Assembly (NCBI RefSeq): GCF_001653755.1
Contig: NZ_CP015125.1
Span: forward strand, 2,179,501-2,243,500
Direction: 5' to 3'
DNA from: Dokdonia donghaensis DSW-1
GTDB lineage: Bacteria; Bacteroidota; Bacteroidia; Flavobacteriales; Flavobacteriaceae
DNA length: 64,000 nt
Under the pieces are notes generated by a model. The model did not search any database, was not told the origin of the DNA, and saw nothing but the letters and a program-made list of their open reading frames with translations. Shown here piece by piece: positions 51,810-60,584 of the stretch (within the stretch, counting starts at the first letter, position 1; each line of letters opens with the position of its first letter). The translations under genes and the position numbers were made by a program.

Positions 51810-52508
51810 TTAAAACTTCTTAAGTCTATAGCTCAGGTTAAAGTACGGCAATATAATAGAAGCATTAGGTCTTGTGGTCGTACCAAACTCGTGTTGTGTA
51901 GAAAAGTATATGCCACCTGTAAAGCTTATGCCATTGCTTTCATAACCTAAAGCCGCATTAGTAGGATACCACGTAAAATTTCCATCTCTTCTAGTAAGTA
52001 CACTACCAAATTCACCGAGTTCAGGTATATCTAAAATACGTGAAGTGGCATATCTTGTTCCAGTATTTGCAATACTTGTTCCAAACCTCACGTAAAGGCT
52101 CTTGCCTTGTGAGAGCATAAAATGTTTTTCTATATAAAAATTATAATCCATTATTAATCTATATATAGGCTTGTCATAGGTTATGCCGAAATTATTAGAA
52201 ACGTTTGCTCTCTCGTTATAGACAAAGTTATAACGTAAGGAGTGTGAAAAGTTAAAACTCCAATTTTTTACAAACTCCCACCCCAACTCATAGTGTATAG
52301 AGGGACCTATTAACATATCATCAGTATTAAATGTTACAGGGGCTATACGAGTTACAATACCTGGCTCAAGTTTTTGTATGGGGGTTATTCTGTATTCTGT
52401 CCCTATAGTGAGGGAGAACTTTTTTCTTTTGGTTTCTTGTTCTTGAGATAATCCAAAGACACTATGTAATAATAAAAAGAAGAGGGGGAGGTATTTTGCT
52501 TTGAGCAT
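51810..52508 (-). CDS. Outer-membrane beta-barrel-like protein
   Basis: A 232-residue protein with a signal peptide (YLPLFFLLLHSVFGLSQ). Alternating aromatic beta strands follow (FSLTIGTEYRITPI, IHYELGWEFVKNWSFNFSHSL, GIYFSTQHEFG). It ends PYFNLSYRLKKF, with a terminal Phe as in many outer-membrane barrels. About eight to ten strands could be formed. No specific family recognised; possibly a small porin-like or structural barrel. It lies between two nearly identical terminator hairpins. Confidence 0.65.
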   Translation of the reverse strand: MLKAKYLPLFFLLLHSVFGLSQEQETKRKKFSLTIGTEYRITPIQKLEPGIVTRIAPVTFNTDDMLIGPSIHYELGWEFVKNWSFNFSHSLRYNFVYNERANVSNNFGITYDKPIYRLIMDYNFYIEKHFMLSQGKSLYVRFGTSIANTGTRYATSRILDIPELGEFGSVLTRRDGNFTWYPTNAALGYESNGISFTGGIYFSTQHEFGTTTRPNASIILPYFNLSYRLKKF

Positions 52509-52645
52509 TTTAATTGTTTTATAATTTAAAGATGCTCTTTTCCTAGATGACGTACAAAATGTGTTTACGAAGAATCATAAAAAAGCAGCCTTGTTTTATA
52601 AATTTTCCTAATAATAATCGCACTGTCATTTTGCATAATAACATA

Positions 52646-52676
52646 AAAAAACCACAGCTTCTGGCTGTGGTTTTTT
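52646..52676. terminator. Terminator-like hairpin, right copy of the duplicated hairpin
   Basis: AAAAAACCACAGC / GCTGTGGTTTTTT with a TTCTG loop. It follows porX (minus strand) and nearly matches 51763-51792. Confidence 0.8.
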
Positions 52677-52687
52677 AGTTGAGTTTA

Positions 52688-52703
52688 CGCTTTCGCGAAA
52701 GCG
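52688..52703. repeat. Dispersed palindrome, exact 16-mer (after porX)
   Basis: CGCTTTCGCGAAAGCG, 8 bp past the porX stop and next to the terminator hairpin. The symmetry extends to TTACGC...GCGTAA. Confidence 0.95.
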
Positions 52704-52711
52704 TAATACGT

Positions 52712-54259
52712 CTATTTAGGTTCCATTACAACAAATGGGATGACCATTTCTTCAAGGCTCACGCCGCCGTGCTGGTAGGTATTTCTGTAATAACTCACGT
52801 AGTGGTTAAAGTTATTTGGGTAGGCAAAAAAGAGGTCACTCTTTGCAAAAATATAAGAGCTACTCATATTTATAGAGGGTAAGTGTATGGTGCGCGGGTC
52901 TGGTGCTGCGAGTACATCTTTATCTTCATAGGTAAGGCTACGGCCAGTTTTATAACGTAGGTTAAGACTCGTGTTTTTATCACCTATTACCTTAGAAGGA
53001 TTTTTTACATTTATAGTACCGTGGTCTGTAGTAAGTACCAGCTTCATACCCAGCTCTTGTGCTTGCTGTATCATAGAGAGCAGCGGTGAGTTTTTAAACC
53101 AGCTCTCTGTAAGGGAGCGATATGCCTTATCATTACTAGCAAGCTCTTTTATGACCTCCATCTCGGTTTTAGAGTGGGAGAGCATATCTACAAAGTTATA
53201 GACCACCACTGTAAGGTCATTATCCTTTTGAGACTTAAAGTTGTCTGCTAGCTTTTTACCATTTTTAAGATTAGTGATTTTGTGGTATTCCCACTTTACA
53301 TCTAGGCTTAATCTCTTAAGTTGCGCCTCAAGAAAGGCCGCCTCGTGCATATTTTTTCCTCCCTCATCTGTATCATCTAGCCATAGATTGGGGTGTTTCT
53401 TTTTCATATCTTCTGGCATAAGCCCAGAAAATATGGCATTACGAGCATACTGTGTTGCGGTAGGGAGTATACTGTAGTAAGGCTCTTCTTGTACTTTTTT
53501 ATAATGGGCAGCAAGGTGTGGCTCAAAAGCCTTCCACTGGTCATAGCGCATATTATCTATCACCACAAAGAGGGTAGGAGTACCCTTTTTAATATGAGGC
53601 TGTACCTTGTCCTTAAACAAGGTGTGCGACATTGTAGGAGCATCATAACCGTCAAACCAGTCTGGGTAATTTTTATCTATAAATTTACAAAACTGGTTAT
53701 TTGCCTCTGTTTTTTGAGACTCTAGAATCTCAAACATCCCGCTATCTTCTATGCCCTCTAGCTCCATTTCCCAGTAAATGAGTTTCTGGTACAGTTCGCT
53801 CCACTCCTCAAAACTATTTATCATAGAGAGGTCCATCGCAATTTTTCTAAACTCTTGCTGGTATGAGGATGTTGTTTTCTGGCTTATAAGACGGCTATGG
53901 TCAAGATTTTTCTTTAAGCTTAGTAAGATCTGGTTAGGGTTTACCGGTTTTATAAGGTAGTCTACTATTTTTGAGCCTATGGCTTCTTCCATAATGTACT
54001 CTTCCTCACTCTTAGTGATCATCACGACGGGTACATTTTCTCTTTTATTTTTTATCTCATTGAGCGTCTCAAGCCCCGTGAGGCCAGGCATATTTTCGTC
54101 TAGAAATATGATGTCAAAGTTTTGTTCATCTATCATATCTACTGCCTCTGCACCGTTATCACAGGTGGTCACGCTATAGTTTTTCTTTTCAAGAAAGAGT
54201 ATGTGTGGTTTCAATAAATCTATTTCGTCGTCTACCCAGAGTATTTGTATGTTGCTCAT
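52712..54259 (-). CDS. porX: T9SS regulator PorX (response regulator with PglZ domain)
   Basis: A 515-residue protein. The receiver domain (1-120) has the acidic pair Asp10/Asp11, phospho-acceptor Asp54 (IIFLDENMPG) and the Lys of DYLIKPVNP. A helical linker leads to an alkaline-phosphatase-fold PglZ domain: LFVVIDNMRYDQWKAF, GLMPEDMKKKHPNLW, LVLTTDHGTINV and NHYVSYYRNTYQHGG carry the metal-binding Asp and His residues. In Porphyromonas and Flavobacterium, PorX with sensor PorY controls the type IX secretion system, which fits the two T9SS-sorted proteins here. Confidence 0.93.
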   Translation of the reverse strand: MSNIQILWVDDEIDLLKPHILFLEKKNYSVTTCDNGAEAVDMIDEQNFDIIFLDENMPGLTGLETLNEIKNKRENVPVVMITKSEEEYIMEEAIGSKIVDYLIKPVNPNQILLSLKKNLDHSRLISQKTTSSYQQEFRKIAMDLSMINSFEEWSELYQKLIYWEMELEGIEDSGMFEILESQKTEANNQFCKFIDKNYPDWFDGYDAPTMSHTLFKDKVQPHIKKGTPTLFVVIDNMRYDQWKAFEPHLAAHYKKVQEEPYYSILPTATQYARNAIFSGLMPEDMKKKHPNLWLDDTDEGGKNMHEAAFLEAQLKRLSLDVKWEYHKITNLKNGKKLADNFKSQKDNDLTVVVYNFVDMLSHSKTEMEVIKELASNDKAYRSLTESWFKNSPLLSMIQQAQELGMKLVLTTDHGTINVKNPSKVIGDKNTSLNLRYKTGRSLTYEDKDVLAAPDPRTIHLPSINMSSSYIFAKSDLFFAYPNNFNHYVSYYRNTYQHGGVSLEEMVIPFVVMEPK

Positions 54260-54306
54260 ATATATAGTTAGTTCTTTAGTGGCCTTACCGTTGTATGGTG
54301 AAACCT

Positions 54307-54314
54307 TATATTTG
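54307..54314 (+). promoter_or_regulatory. Candidate -7 promoter element for the HD-domain gene
   Basis: TATATTTG on the plus strand in the divergent porX/HD interval. A palindrome copy (54324-54339) then falls in the 5' leader. Confidence 0.5.
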
Positions 54315-54323
54315 TAAGGAGTA

Positions 54324-54339
54324 CGCTTTCGCGAAAGCG
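54324..54339. repeat. Dispersed palindrome, exact 16-mer (in a 5' leader)
   Basis: CGCTTTCGCGAAAGCG between the -7 box and the start of the HD-domain gene; symmetry extends to TACGC...GCGTA. Confidence 0.95.
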
Positions 54340-54367
54340 TAAAACAACAGAATTTAAACTTTTTCTA

Positions 54368-55591
54368 TTGCAGTCTTCCAAAGTTACAATTATTAACGAC
54401 CCTATTTATGGGTTTATTACCATACCAAATGGGGTGCTCTTTGATCTCATACAGCACAAATATTTTCAGCGACTGAGACGTATCACTCAGATGGGACTCT
54501 CTTATCTCGTATATCCTGGAGCGCATCACACCAGATTTCAGCACGCTATAGGCTGTCTGGGTGTAATGCAAAAAGCGCTCAAAGTCCTTGTAGACAAAGG
54601 TGTTGTCATATCTGAGGCAGAGCAAGAAGCTGTACTTATCGCCATCTTATTACACGATATAGGTCACGGTCCTTTTTCGCACGCGATGGAGCATAGCATT
54701 GTAGATGGGGTGAGTCACGAAGATATTTCTACCTTATTTATGGAGGCTCTCAATGAGGAGTTTAACGGAAGTTTAACGCTCGCCATACAGATTTTTGAAG
54801 GGTCATATCATCGCTCCTTTTTAAATCAGCTGGTTTCTGGGCAGCTAGATATGGATCGTACAGACTACCTCAAGCGCGATAGCTTTTATACGGGTATGGC
54901 AGAGGGTAATATTAATACAGAGCGCATAGTCGCGATGCTCAATGTAAAGGATGACCACCTAGTAGTAGAAGAAAAAGGTGTGTATACGGTAGAGAAGTTT
55001 CTCGTGGCGCGACGCCTTATGTACTGGCAAGTGTATTTGCATAAAACAGGTATTGTTGCAGAGCAATTGCTTACCAGGGTGCTTAAAAGAGCAAAAGAGC
55101 TCTCGCGAGAGGGTGAGATATTACCTTCTAGCAAGGCACTGCAGTTCTTTTTACAAAATCAAATAGATAGCGATACCATAAAAAAGAGCTTAGACACCTT
55201 TGCACAGCTTGATGATTATGACATTATTTCGGCAATGAAGGAGTGGTGCTCGCATAAGGACTTCGTGCTTTCTGAGCTGTCTAAGAGTATCATAAATAGA
55301 GACTTATTAAAAGTAAAAATACGTAAGAAGCCATTTGCTCCGGCAAAGCTGGAGAAGCATAGAAGCGCTCTTATGAAGCAGTATAGTATCTCTCAAGAAG
55401 AGGCAAATTACTTTGTAATTACGGGTACGATATCAAATCAAGCGTATAATTATAAAAAAGGGGGGATTAATATATTAATGAGTAATGGAAAGATTGTAGA
55501 TGTTGTAAAGGCTAGTGACCAGCTTAGTTTAAAATCGCTTACTAAAGAAGTAGTTAAAAACTATCTGTGTTACCCAAAACCTAAACGTTAA
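54368..55591 (+). CDS. HD-domain phosphohydrolase
   Basis: A 407-residue protein of the dNTPase/HD family. FQRLRRITQMGLSYLVYPGAHHTRFQHAIG leads to the metal site HDIGHGPFSHAMEH (His-Asp at 96-97). DMDRTDYLKRD supplies the last metal-binding Asp. Translation begins at TTG 54368; no ATG lies upstream in frame, and the next ATG would remove the first 41 residues, which are conserved. The gene precedes lpxD with a 21-nt gap, as in many flavobacteria. Its nucleotide substrate is not known. Confidence 0.85.
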   Translation: MQSSKVTIINDPIYGFITIPNGVLFDLIQHKYFQRLRRITQMGLSYLVYPGAHHTRFQHAIGCLGVMQKALKVLVDKGVVISEAEQEAVLIAILLHDIGHGPFSHAMEHSIVDGVSHEDISTLFMEALNEEFNGSLTLAIQIFEGSYHRSFLNQLVSGQLDMDRTDYLKRDSFYTGMAEGNINTERIVAMLNVKDDHLVVEEKGVYTVEKFLVARRLMYWQVYLHKTGIVAEQLLTRVLKRAKELSREGEILPSSKALQFFLQNQIDSDTIKKSLDTFAQLDDYDIISAMKEWCSHKDFVLSELSKSIINRDLLKVKIRKKPFAPAKLEKHRSALMKQYSISQEEANYFVITGTISNQAYNYKKGGINILMSNGKIVDVVKASDQLSLKSLTKEVVKNYLCYPKPKR

Positions 55592-55598
55592 TTTTTCC

Positions 55599-55606
55599 TA
55601 TTTTTG
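55599..55606 (+). promoter_or_regulatory. -7 element just before lpxD (leaderless start?)
   Basis: TATTTTTG ends 6 nt before ATG 55613, so transcription would begin at about the first base of the start codon. Confidence 0.5.
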
Positions 55607-55612
55607 TGCTTT

Positions 55613-56638
55613 ATGAAATTTACCGCAACCCAAATCGCAGGCATACTAGAAGGGACCGTAGAAGGTAACCCAGAAGTAGAGGTCTCTAAGCTAGCCAAAA
55701 TAGAAGAAGGAACCCCTGGGTCTCTTACTTTTCTGGCAAACCCTAAGTATACATCATACATCTACTCAACAGAGGCAAGTATTGCCATTGTGGGTAATGA
55801 TTTTGTGGCAGATCAAGAAGTCAAGCCTACGCTCATACGTGTAGAAGATGCTTACAAGTCTTTTTCAAAATTACTAGAATATTATAATCAAGTAAAACTT
55901 AATAAGTCCGGTATAGAGCAACCTTGCTTTATATCTGACACGGCTAGTTATGGTGAAGGGCTATATCTAGGTGCATTTTCTTACTTAGGTGATAACGTAC
56001 GTATAGGTGATAATGTAAAGATTTATCCTAATGTATATATAGGTGATAATGTAACTATAGGTGATAACTGCGTGCTTTTTGCAGGGTCTAAGGTATACTC
56101 AGACAGTGTGATAGGTAATACTGTTTATATACACAGTGGTGCTATAGTGGGCGCAGATGGATTTGGCTTTACGCCAAATGAAAATGGGGAGTATAGCAAA
56201 GTACCACAAACAGGTAATGTAATTATAGAAGATCACGTAGATATAGGTGCCGGTACTACTATAGATCGTGCTACCCTAGGATCTACTATTATAAGAAAAG
56301 GAGTAAAACTAGATAACCAAATACAGATTGCGCATAACGTAGAGATAGGTGCACACACCGCTATTGCTGCTCAAACAGGAATTGCAGGTTCTACTAAGAT
56401 AGGTAAGCACTGTCTTATAGGTGGGCAAGTAGGTATCTCTGGTCACCTTACTATAGGTGATAAAGTGCGCATACAAGCACAATCTGGTATAGGAAGAAAT
56501 ATAAAAGATGGTGAAGTGCTGCAAGGCTCTCCGTCATTTAACTACGCAGACTGGAACCGCTCTTATGTACATTTTAAAAATTTACCAAAAATTGTACAAG
56601 CGGTAAACAAACTAGAAAAACAACAAAACAATGGGTAA
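55613..56638 (+). CDS. lpxD: UDP-3-O-(3-hydroxyacyl)glucosamine N-acyltransferase
   Basis: A 341-residue lipid A enzyme that N-acylates UDP-3-O-acylglucosamine. The N-terminal LpxD domain is KFTATQIAGILEGTVEGNPE. The left-handed beta-helix is made of hexapeptides (IGDNVKIYPNVYIGDNVTIG) with the active-site region AIVGADGFGFTPNENG and IAHNVEIGAHTAIAAQTGIAG. ATG 55613 (MKFTATQ) replaces a TTG 9 nt upstream. It overlaps lpxC/fabZ by 8 nt and leads the lipid A cluster. Confidence 0.92.
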   Translation: MKFTATQIAGILEGTVEGNPEVEVSKLAKIEEGTPGSLTFLANPKYTSYIYSTEASIAIVGNDFVADQEVKPTLIRVEDAYKSFSKLLEYYNQVKLNKSGIEQPCFISDTASYGEGLYLGAFSYLGDNVRIGDNVKIYPNVYIGDNVTIGDNCVLFAGSKVYSDSVIGNTVYIHSGAIVGADGFGFTPNENGEYSKVPQTGNVIIEDHVDIGAGTTIDRATLGSTIIRKGVKLDNQIQIAHNVEIGAHTAIAAQTGIAGSTKIGKHCLIGGQVGISGHLTIGDKVRIQAQSGIGRNIKDGEVLQGSPSFNYADWNRSYVHFKNLPKIVQAVNKLEKQQNNG

Positions 56639-58037
56639 CGCTAAAGCACAACAACGTACGATAGCAAAAGAAGTAAGTCTTACAGGAGTAGGTTTACACA
56701 CTGGTGCAAATGTAAAAATGACATTTAAGCCAGCGCCAGAAAATCACGGATATAAGTTTAAACGTATAGACCTTGAGGGGGAACCTATTCTCAATGCAGA
56801 TGCCTCTCTCGTTACAAATACTCAAAGAGGTACAAACCTTGAAAAAGGTGGAGTGGCTATACAAACTACAGAGCACGTTCTTGCTGCTTGTGTAGGTCTA
56901 GAGATAGATAACCTGCTTATCGAGCTAGACGCATCTGAGCCGCCTATTATGGATGGATCGTCAAAGTTTTTTGTAGAAGCACTAGAAGAAGCAGGTATAC
57001 AAGAGCAGGATGCAGCACGTGATGAGTATATAGTAAAGGAGGTCATCACTTATAGAGATGAAGAAACGGGAAGTGAGATTATCCTTATGCCATCAGACGA
57101 GTATCAGGTAACTACAATGGTAGACTTTGGTACAAAGGTGCTAGGTACACAAAATGCAAGTATAGAGCACATCTCAGAGTTTAAGGAAGAGATATCAGAT
57201 AGTAGAACCTTTAGTTTTCTACACGAGATAGAGATGTTACTTGAGCACGGTCTTATAAAAGGAGGTGATCTTAACAATGCGATTGTATATGTAGATAAGG
57301 AATTATCACCTAGTACAATGGAAAAGTTGCGCGTAGCCTTTAATAAAGATCACATTTCGGTAAAACCTAACGGTATTTTAGACAACCTTACCTTGCATCA
57401 CGCAAACGAGGCAGCACGTCATAAATTACTTGATGTAATAGGTGACCTTGCACTTGCAGGTACGCGTATACGTGGTAAAGTTATAGCAAATAAACCTGGG
57501 CATTTTGTAAACACACAGTTTGCAAAGAAGCTACAGAAAATTATAAAAAATGAGCGTCGTAACTATGTTCCAGATGTAGACTTACACGCAGCGCCAGTAA
57601 AGGATATTAATCAAATTATGGAGATGTTACCACACAGACCTCCATTCTTACTGGTAGATAAAATTCTAGAACTTACAGAAGAGCACGTAATAGGTATAAA
57701 AAATGTCACGATGAATGAACCATTCTTCGTAGGACATTTTCCTGGTGCACCTGTAATGCCAGGAGTACTTCAGATTGAGGCAATGGCACAAACGGGAGGT
57801 ATACTTGTACTTAGTACAGTGCCAGATCCAGAAAACTATCTTACATATTTACTTAAAATAGATAACGTAAGATATAAACATCAAGTGGTGCCGGGTGATA
57901 CGCTTATTTTTAAGCTAGACCTTATGGCGCCTATACGTAGAGGAATTTGCCAGATGCAAGCACGAGCTTATGCAAATGGAAAATTAGTGTCGGAGGCAGA
58001 AATAATGGCTCAGATCGTTAAAGTAAAAAATAACTAA
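56631..58037 (+). CDS. lpxC/fabZ: Fused UDP-3-O-acyl-GlcNAc deacetylase / 3-hydroxyacyl-ACP dehydratase
   Basis: A 468-residue bifunctional protein typical of Bacteroidetes. The LpxC half (1-about 310) has VGLHTGANVKMTF, the zinc ligand in TTEHVLAA, and LTLHHANEAARHKLLDVIGDL. The FabZ half (about 325-468) has MLPHRPPFLLVDKI and VGHFPGAPVMPGVLQIEAMAQ, with the catalytic His and Glu. The first half commits lipid A synthesis; the second supplies unsaturated acyl-ACP for fatty acids. It lies between lpxD and lpxA with overlap or a 1-nt gap. Confidence 0.95.
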   Translation: MGNAKAQQRTIAKEVSLTGVGLHTGANVKMTFKPAPENHGYKFKRIDLEGEPILNADASLVTNTQRGTNLEKGGVAIQTTEHVLAACVGLEIDNLLIELDASEPPIMDGSSKFFVEALEEAGIQEQDAARDEYIVKEVITYRDEETGSEIILMPSDEYQVTTMVDFGTKVLGTQNASIEHISEFKEEISDSRTFSFLHEIEMLLEHGLIKGGDLNNAIVYVDKELSPSTMEKLRVAFNKDHISVKPNGILDNLTLHHANEAARHKLLDVIGDLALAGTRIRGKVIANKPGHFVNTQFAKKLQKIIKNERRNYVPDVDLHAAPVKDINQIMEMLPHRPPFLLVDKILELTEEHVIGIKNVTMNEPFFVGHFPGAPVMPGVLQIEAMAQTGGILVLSTVPDPENYLTYLLKIDNVRYKHQVVPGDTLIFKLDLMAPIRRGICQMQARAYANGKLVSEAEIMAQIVKVKNN

Positions 58038-58038
58038 T

Positions 58039-58821
58039 ATGAATCAGCCATTAGCATATGTGCACCCAGGTGCAAAAATTGCAAAGAATGTAGTGATAGA
58101 GCCTTTTACAACCATACATAATAATGTTGTAATAGGAGAGGGAAGCTGGATAGGTTCTAACGTAACTATTATGGAGGGAGCTCGTATAGGGAAGAACGTA
58201 AGTATCTTTCCTGGAGCAGTAATCTCTGCAGTACCACAAGATAAAAAGTTTAATGACGAAGATACCGTTACCATTATAGGTGATAACACCACGATACGTG
58301 AGTGTGTTACCATAAACCGCGGTACATCAGACCGTATGAAAACTCAAGTAGGTAATAACTGCTGGATTATGGCATACTGTCACATAGCACACGATTGTAT
58401 CGTGGGCGATAACTGTATTTTTTCTAACAATAGTACACTAGCAGGACACATTACCGTAGGTGATTATGTGGTCCTTGCAGGTATGGCTGCCATACAGCAA
58501 TTTTGTACCATAGGGAGTCACGCCTTTGTAACTGGTGGATCGCTAGTACGTAAGGATGTACCGCCATTTGTAAAAGCAGGTCGTGAGCCATTAAGTTATG
58601 TAGGTATAAACTCTATAGGACTACGTAGACGCGGTTTTACGACAGAAAAGATAAGAGAGATACAAGATATCTTCCGTATACTATACCAAAAGAATTATAA
58701 CAACTCACAAGCGGTCACTATTATAGAAGCAGAGATGGAGGCAACTCAAGAGCGTGATGAGATCTTACAGTTTATAAAGAATTCTCAACGCGGTATTATG
58801 AAGGGGTATTTTAGCTCTTAA
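58039..58821 (+). CDS. lpxA: UDP-N-acetylglucosamine O-acyltransferase
   Basis: A 260-residue left-handed beta-helix enzyme, the first step of lipid A synthesis. It opens with YVHPGAKIAKNVVIEPFTTI. VTINRGTSDRMKTQVGNNCW and MAYCHIAHDCIVGDNCIFSN contain the catalytic His (AYCHIAHD). FVTGGSLVRKDVPPFVKAGREPL and IGLRRRGFT are family hallmarks. It starts 1 nt after lpxC/fabZ and is probably cotranscribed with it. Confidence 0.95.
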   Translation: MNQPLAYVHPGAKIAKNVVIEPFTTIHNNVVIGEGSWIGSNVTIMEGARIGKNVSIFPGAVISAVPQDKKFNDEDTVTIIGDNTTIRECVTINRGTSDRMKTQVGNNCWIMAYCHIAHDCIVGDNCIFSNNSTLAGHITVGDYVVLAGMAAIQQFCTIGSHAFVTGGSLVRKDVPPFVKAGREPLSYVGINSIGLRRRGFTTEKIREIQDIFRILYQKNYNNSQAVTIIEAEMEATQERDEILQFIKNSQRGIMKGYFSS

Positions 58822-58833
58822 TAGTTATGTTTC

Positions 58834-58849
58834 CGCTTGCGCGAAAGCG
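58834..58849. repeat. Dispersed palindrome, one mismatch
   Basis: CGCTTGCGCGAAAGCG after lpxA. The outer arms still match (TTCCGC...GCGGAA), so only one stem position is broken. Confidence 0.8.
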
Positions 58850-58937
58850 GAATATAAACCATATCAAACAACCTCTAGCTTTGGGCGCGAGGTGACAGAA
58901 TAATAAACAAGAGGGGAGAGTGGTAATCTTTTCCTAT

Positions 58938-58950
58938 TTTCGCGAAAGCG
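58938..58950. repeat. Dispersed palindrome, left-truncated copy
   Basis: TTTCGCGAAAGCG upstream of efp, the second copy in the 193-bp lpxA-efp gap. Confidence 0.75.
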
Positions 58951-59014
58951 TTATTTTAACAACAATATCAATATGAGTATCTCGAGCTAAGAGGTAGTCG
59001 ATTAATTTTATTTT

Positions 59015-59581
59015 ATGGCAACAACATCAGATATCCGTAACGGCCTTTGTTTACACTACAATAATGACATCTATAAAATTGTAGAATTCTTACACGTAAA
59101 ACCTGGTAAAGGTCCAGCTTTTGTACGTACAAAAATGAAGAGTGTGACAACTGGAAAAGTGTTAGACAACACATTTTCGGCAGGACATAAAATTGAAGAA
59201 GTACGTGTAGAGACACACAAGTTTCAGTTTTTATACAATGATGGAGAAGGGTATCACTTTATGAATACCGAAGATTATACACAAATTGCTTTACAAGAAA
59301 CAGCGCTAGATCGTTCTGATTTATTAAAAGAGGGTGAAGTAGTAACAGTACTTATTAACTCTGAAGATAACTCTCCACTATCTGTAGATATGCCAGCTTC
59401 TGTTATACTAGAAGTAACTCACACTGAGCCTGGAGTAAAAGGAAATACTGCTACAAATGCTACAAAACCTGCAACAGTAGAGACAGGTGCAGAGGTAAAC
59501 GTACCTTTATTTATAAATGAAGGAGATAAGATCAAAATCGAGACTGTAAAAGGTACGTACAAGGAGCGTGTTAAAGAATAA
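59015..59581 (+). CDS. efp: Elongation factor P
   Basis: A 188-residue protein of the usual three-domain length. TTSDIRNGLCLHYNNDIYKIV opens domain I, and the ribosomal tip loop is VKPGKGPAFVRTK with the modifiable Lys32. The final TVKGTYKERVKE matches the end of domain III. EF-P relieves stalling at proline runs. It has its own terminator. Confidence 0.95.
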   Translation: MATTSDIRNGLCLHYNNDIYKIVEFLHVKPGKGPAFVRTKMKSVTTGKVLDNTFSAGHKIEEVRVETHKFQFLYNDGEGYHFMNTEDYTQIALQETALDRSDLLKEGEVVTVLINSEDNSPLSVDMPASVILEVTHTEPGVKGNTATNATKPATVETGAEVNVPLFINEGDKIKIETVKGTYKERVKE

Positions 59582-59604
59582 ATAATACTAGCTAACTAAT
59601 TATA

Positions 59605-59630
59605 AAAATCCCGCAATTTCGCGGGATTTT
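59605..59630 (+). terminator. Terminator after efp
   Basis: AAAATCCCGC / GCGGGATTTT with a 6-nt loop. Confidence 0.85.
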
Positions 59631-59648
59631 CTTATTATATTCGTAATC

Positions 59649-60584
59649 GTGAAATTTAAAAAACAACATACACTTCAAGAAGTTGCTAGTCTCATAGATG
59701 CCACATTTGTGGGTGACCCATCATTTCCAGTACTTGGTATGAATGAGATACACGTGGTAGAGGAGGGAGATATCGTATTTGTAGATCACCCTAAGTATTA
59801 TGATAAAGCGCTTAACAGTGCTGCAACGGTTATACTTATTAATAAAGAGGTAGATTGTCCAGAAGGCAAAGGACTACTTATCTCTGATGATCCTTTTAGA
59901 GATTTTAATAAACTTACTACGCATTTTAAACCTTTTGAGGGTGCAGGAGCAAGTGTTGCCACAACAGCAACAATAGGTGGGGGAACCGTTATACAGCCTA
60001 ATGCCTTTATAGGTAATCACGTGACTATAGGTAAAAATTGTACCATACACTCTAACGTAAGCCTTTACGATTATACGGTAATAGGTGATAATGTGACAAT
60101 ACACGCTGGTAGTATACTGGGGGCAGATGCCTTTTATTATAAAAAACGACCAGAAGGATTTGATAAACTTAAATCTGGTGGTCGCGTAGTTATAAAAGAT
60201 AATGTAGATATAGGCGCTGCCTGTACTATAGATAAGGGCGTTACGGGAGACACTACTGTAGGTGCTGGCACTAAAATAGACAACCAGGTTCACATAGGTC
60301 ACGATACGGTTATAGGAGAAAAGGTTTTAATAGCCTCTCAGACTGGTATAGCAGGTTGTGTAGTAATAGAAGACGAGGTGACGCTATGGGGGCAAGTAGG
60401 TGTAACTAGCGGTATTACCGTAGGTGGTAAAGCAGTTATCTCTGCACAAAGTGGTGTAAGTAAGTCACTAGAAGGCGGTAAAAGTTATTTTGGATCTCCA
60501 GCAGGAGATTTTAGAACAAAATATAAAGAGCTTGCGGCATTGCGCCAGGTTCAAGAATTATTAGATAAATTAAATAAGCAATAA
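59649..60584 (+). CDS. Second LpxD-like acyltransferase
   Basis: A 311-residue hexapeptide-repeat protein. It starts at GTG 59649 (FKKQHTLQEVASLIDATFVGDP), an LpxD-like N-terminal domain. The beta-helix has AFIGNHVTIGKNCTIHSNVSLYD, ILGADAFYYKKRPEGF and IGHDTVIGEKVLIASQTGIAG. It differs from the lpxD at 55613 and may act on another sugar or lipid A variant. Flavobacteria commonly carry both. It overlaps the next gene by TAATG. Confidence 0.85.
   Translation: MKFKKQHTLQEVASLIDATFVGDPSFPVLGMNEIHVVEEGDIVFVDHPKYYDKALNSAATVILINKEVDCPEGKGLLISDDPFRDFNKLTTHFKPFEGAGASVATTATIGGGTVIQPNAFIGNHVTIGKNCTIHSNVSLYDYTVIGDNVTIHAGSILGADAFYYKKRPEGFDKLKSGGRVVIKDNVDIGAACTIDKGVTGDTTVGAGTKIDNQVHIGHDTVIGEKVLIASQTGIAGCVVIEDEVTLWGQVGVTSGITVGGKAVISAQSGVSKSLEGGKSYFGSPAGDFRTKYKELAALRQVQELLDKLNKQ

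Noticed and set aside
52971..54179. Plus-strand ORFs opposite porX
   Set aside because: Antisense frames of a well-supported gene; composition is serine- and phenylalanine-rich as expected of reverse reading.
55095..55115. CTCTCGCGAGAG palindrome in the HD-domain gene
   Set aside because: It shares only TCGCGA with the iterated element, and the flanking bases differ; a 12-bp palindrome alone can occur by chance.
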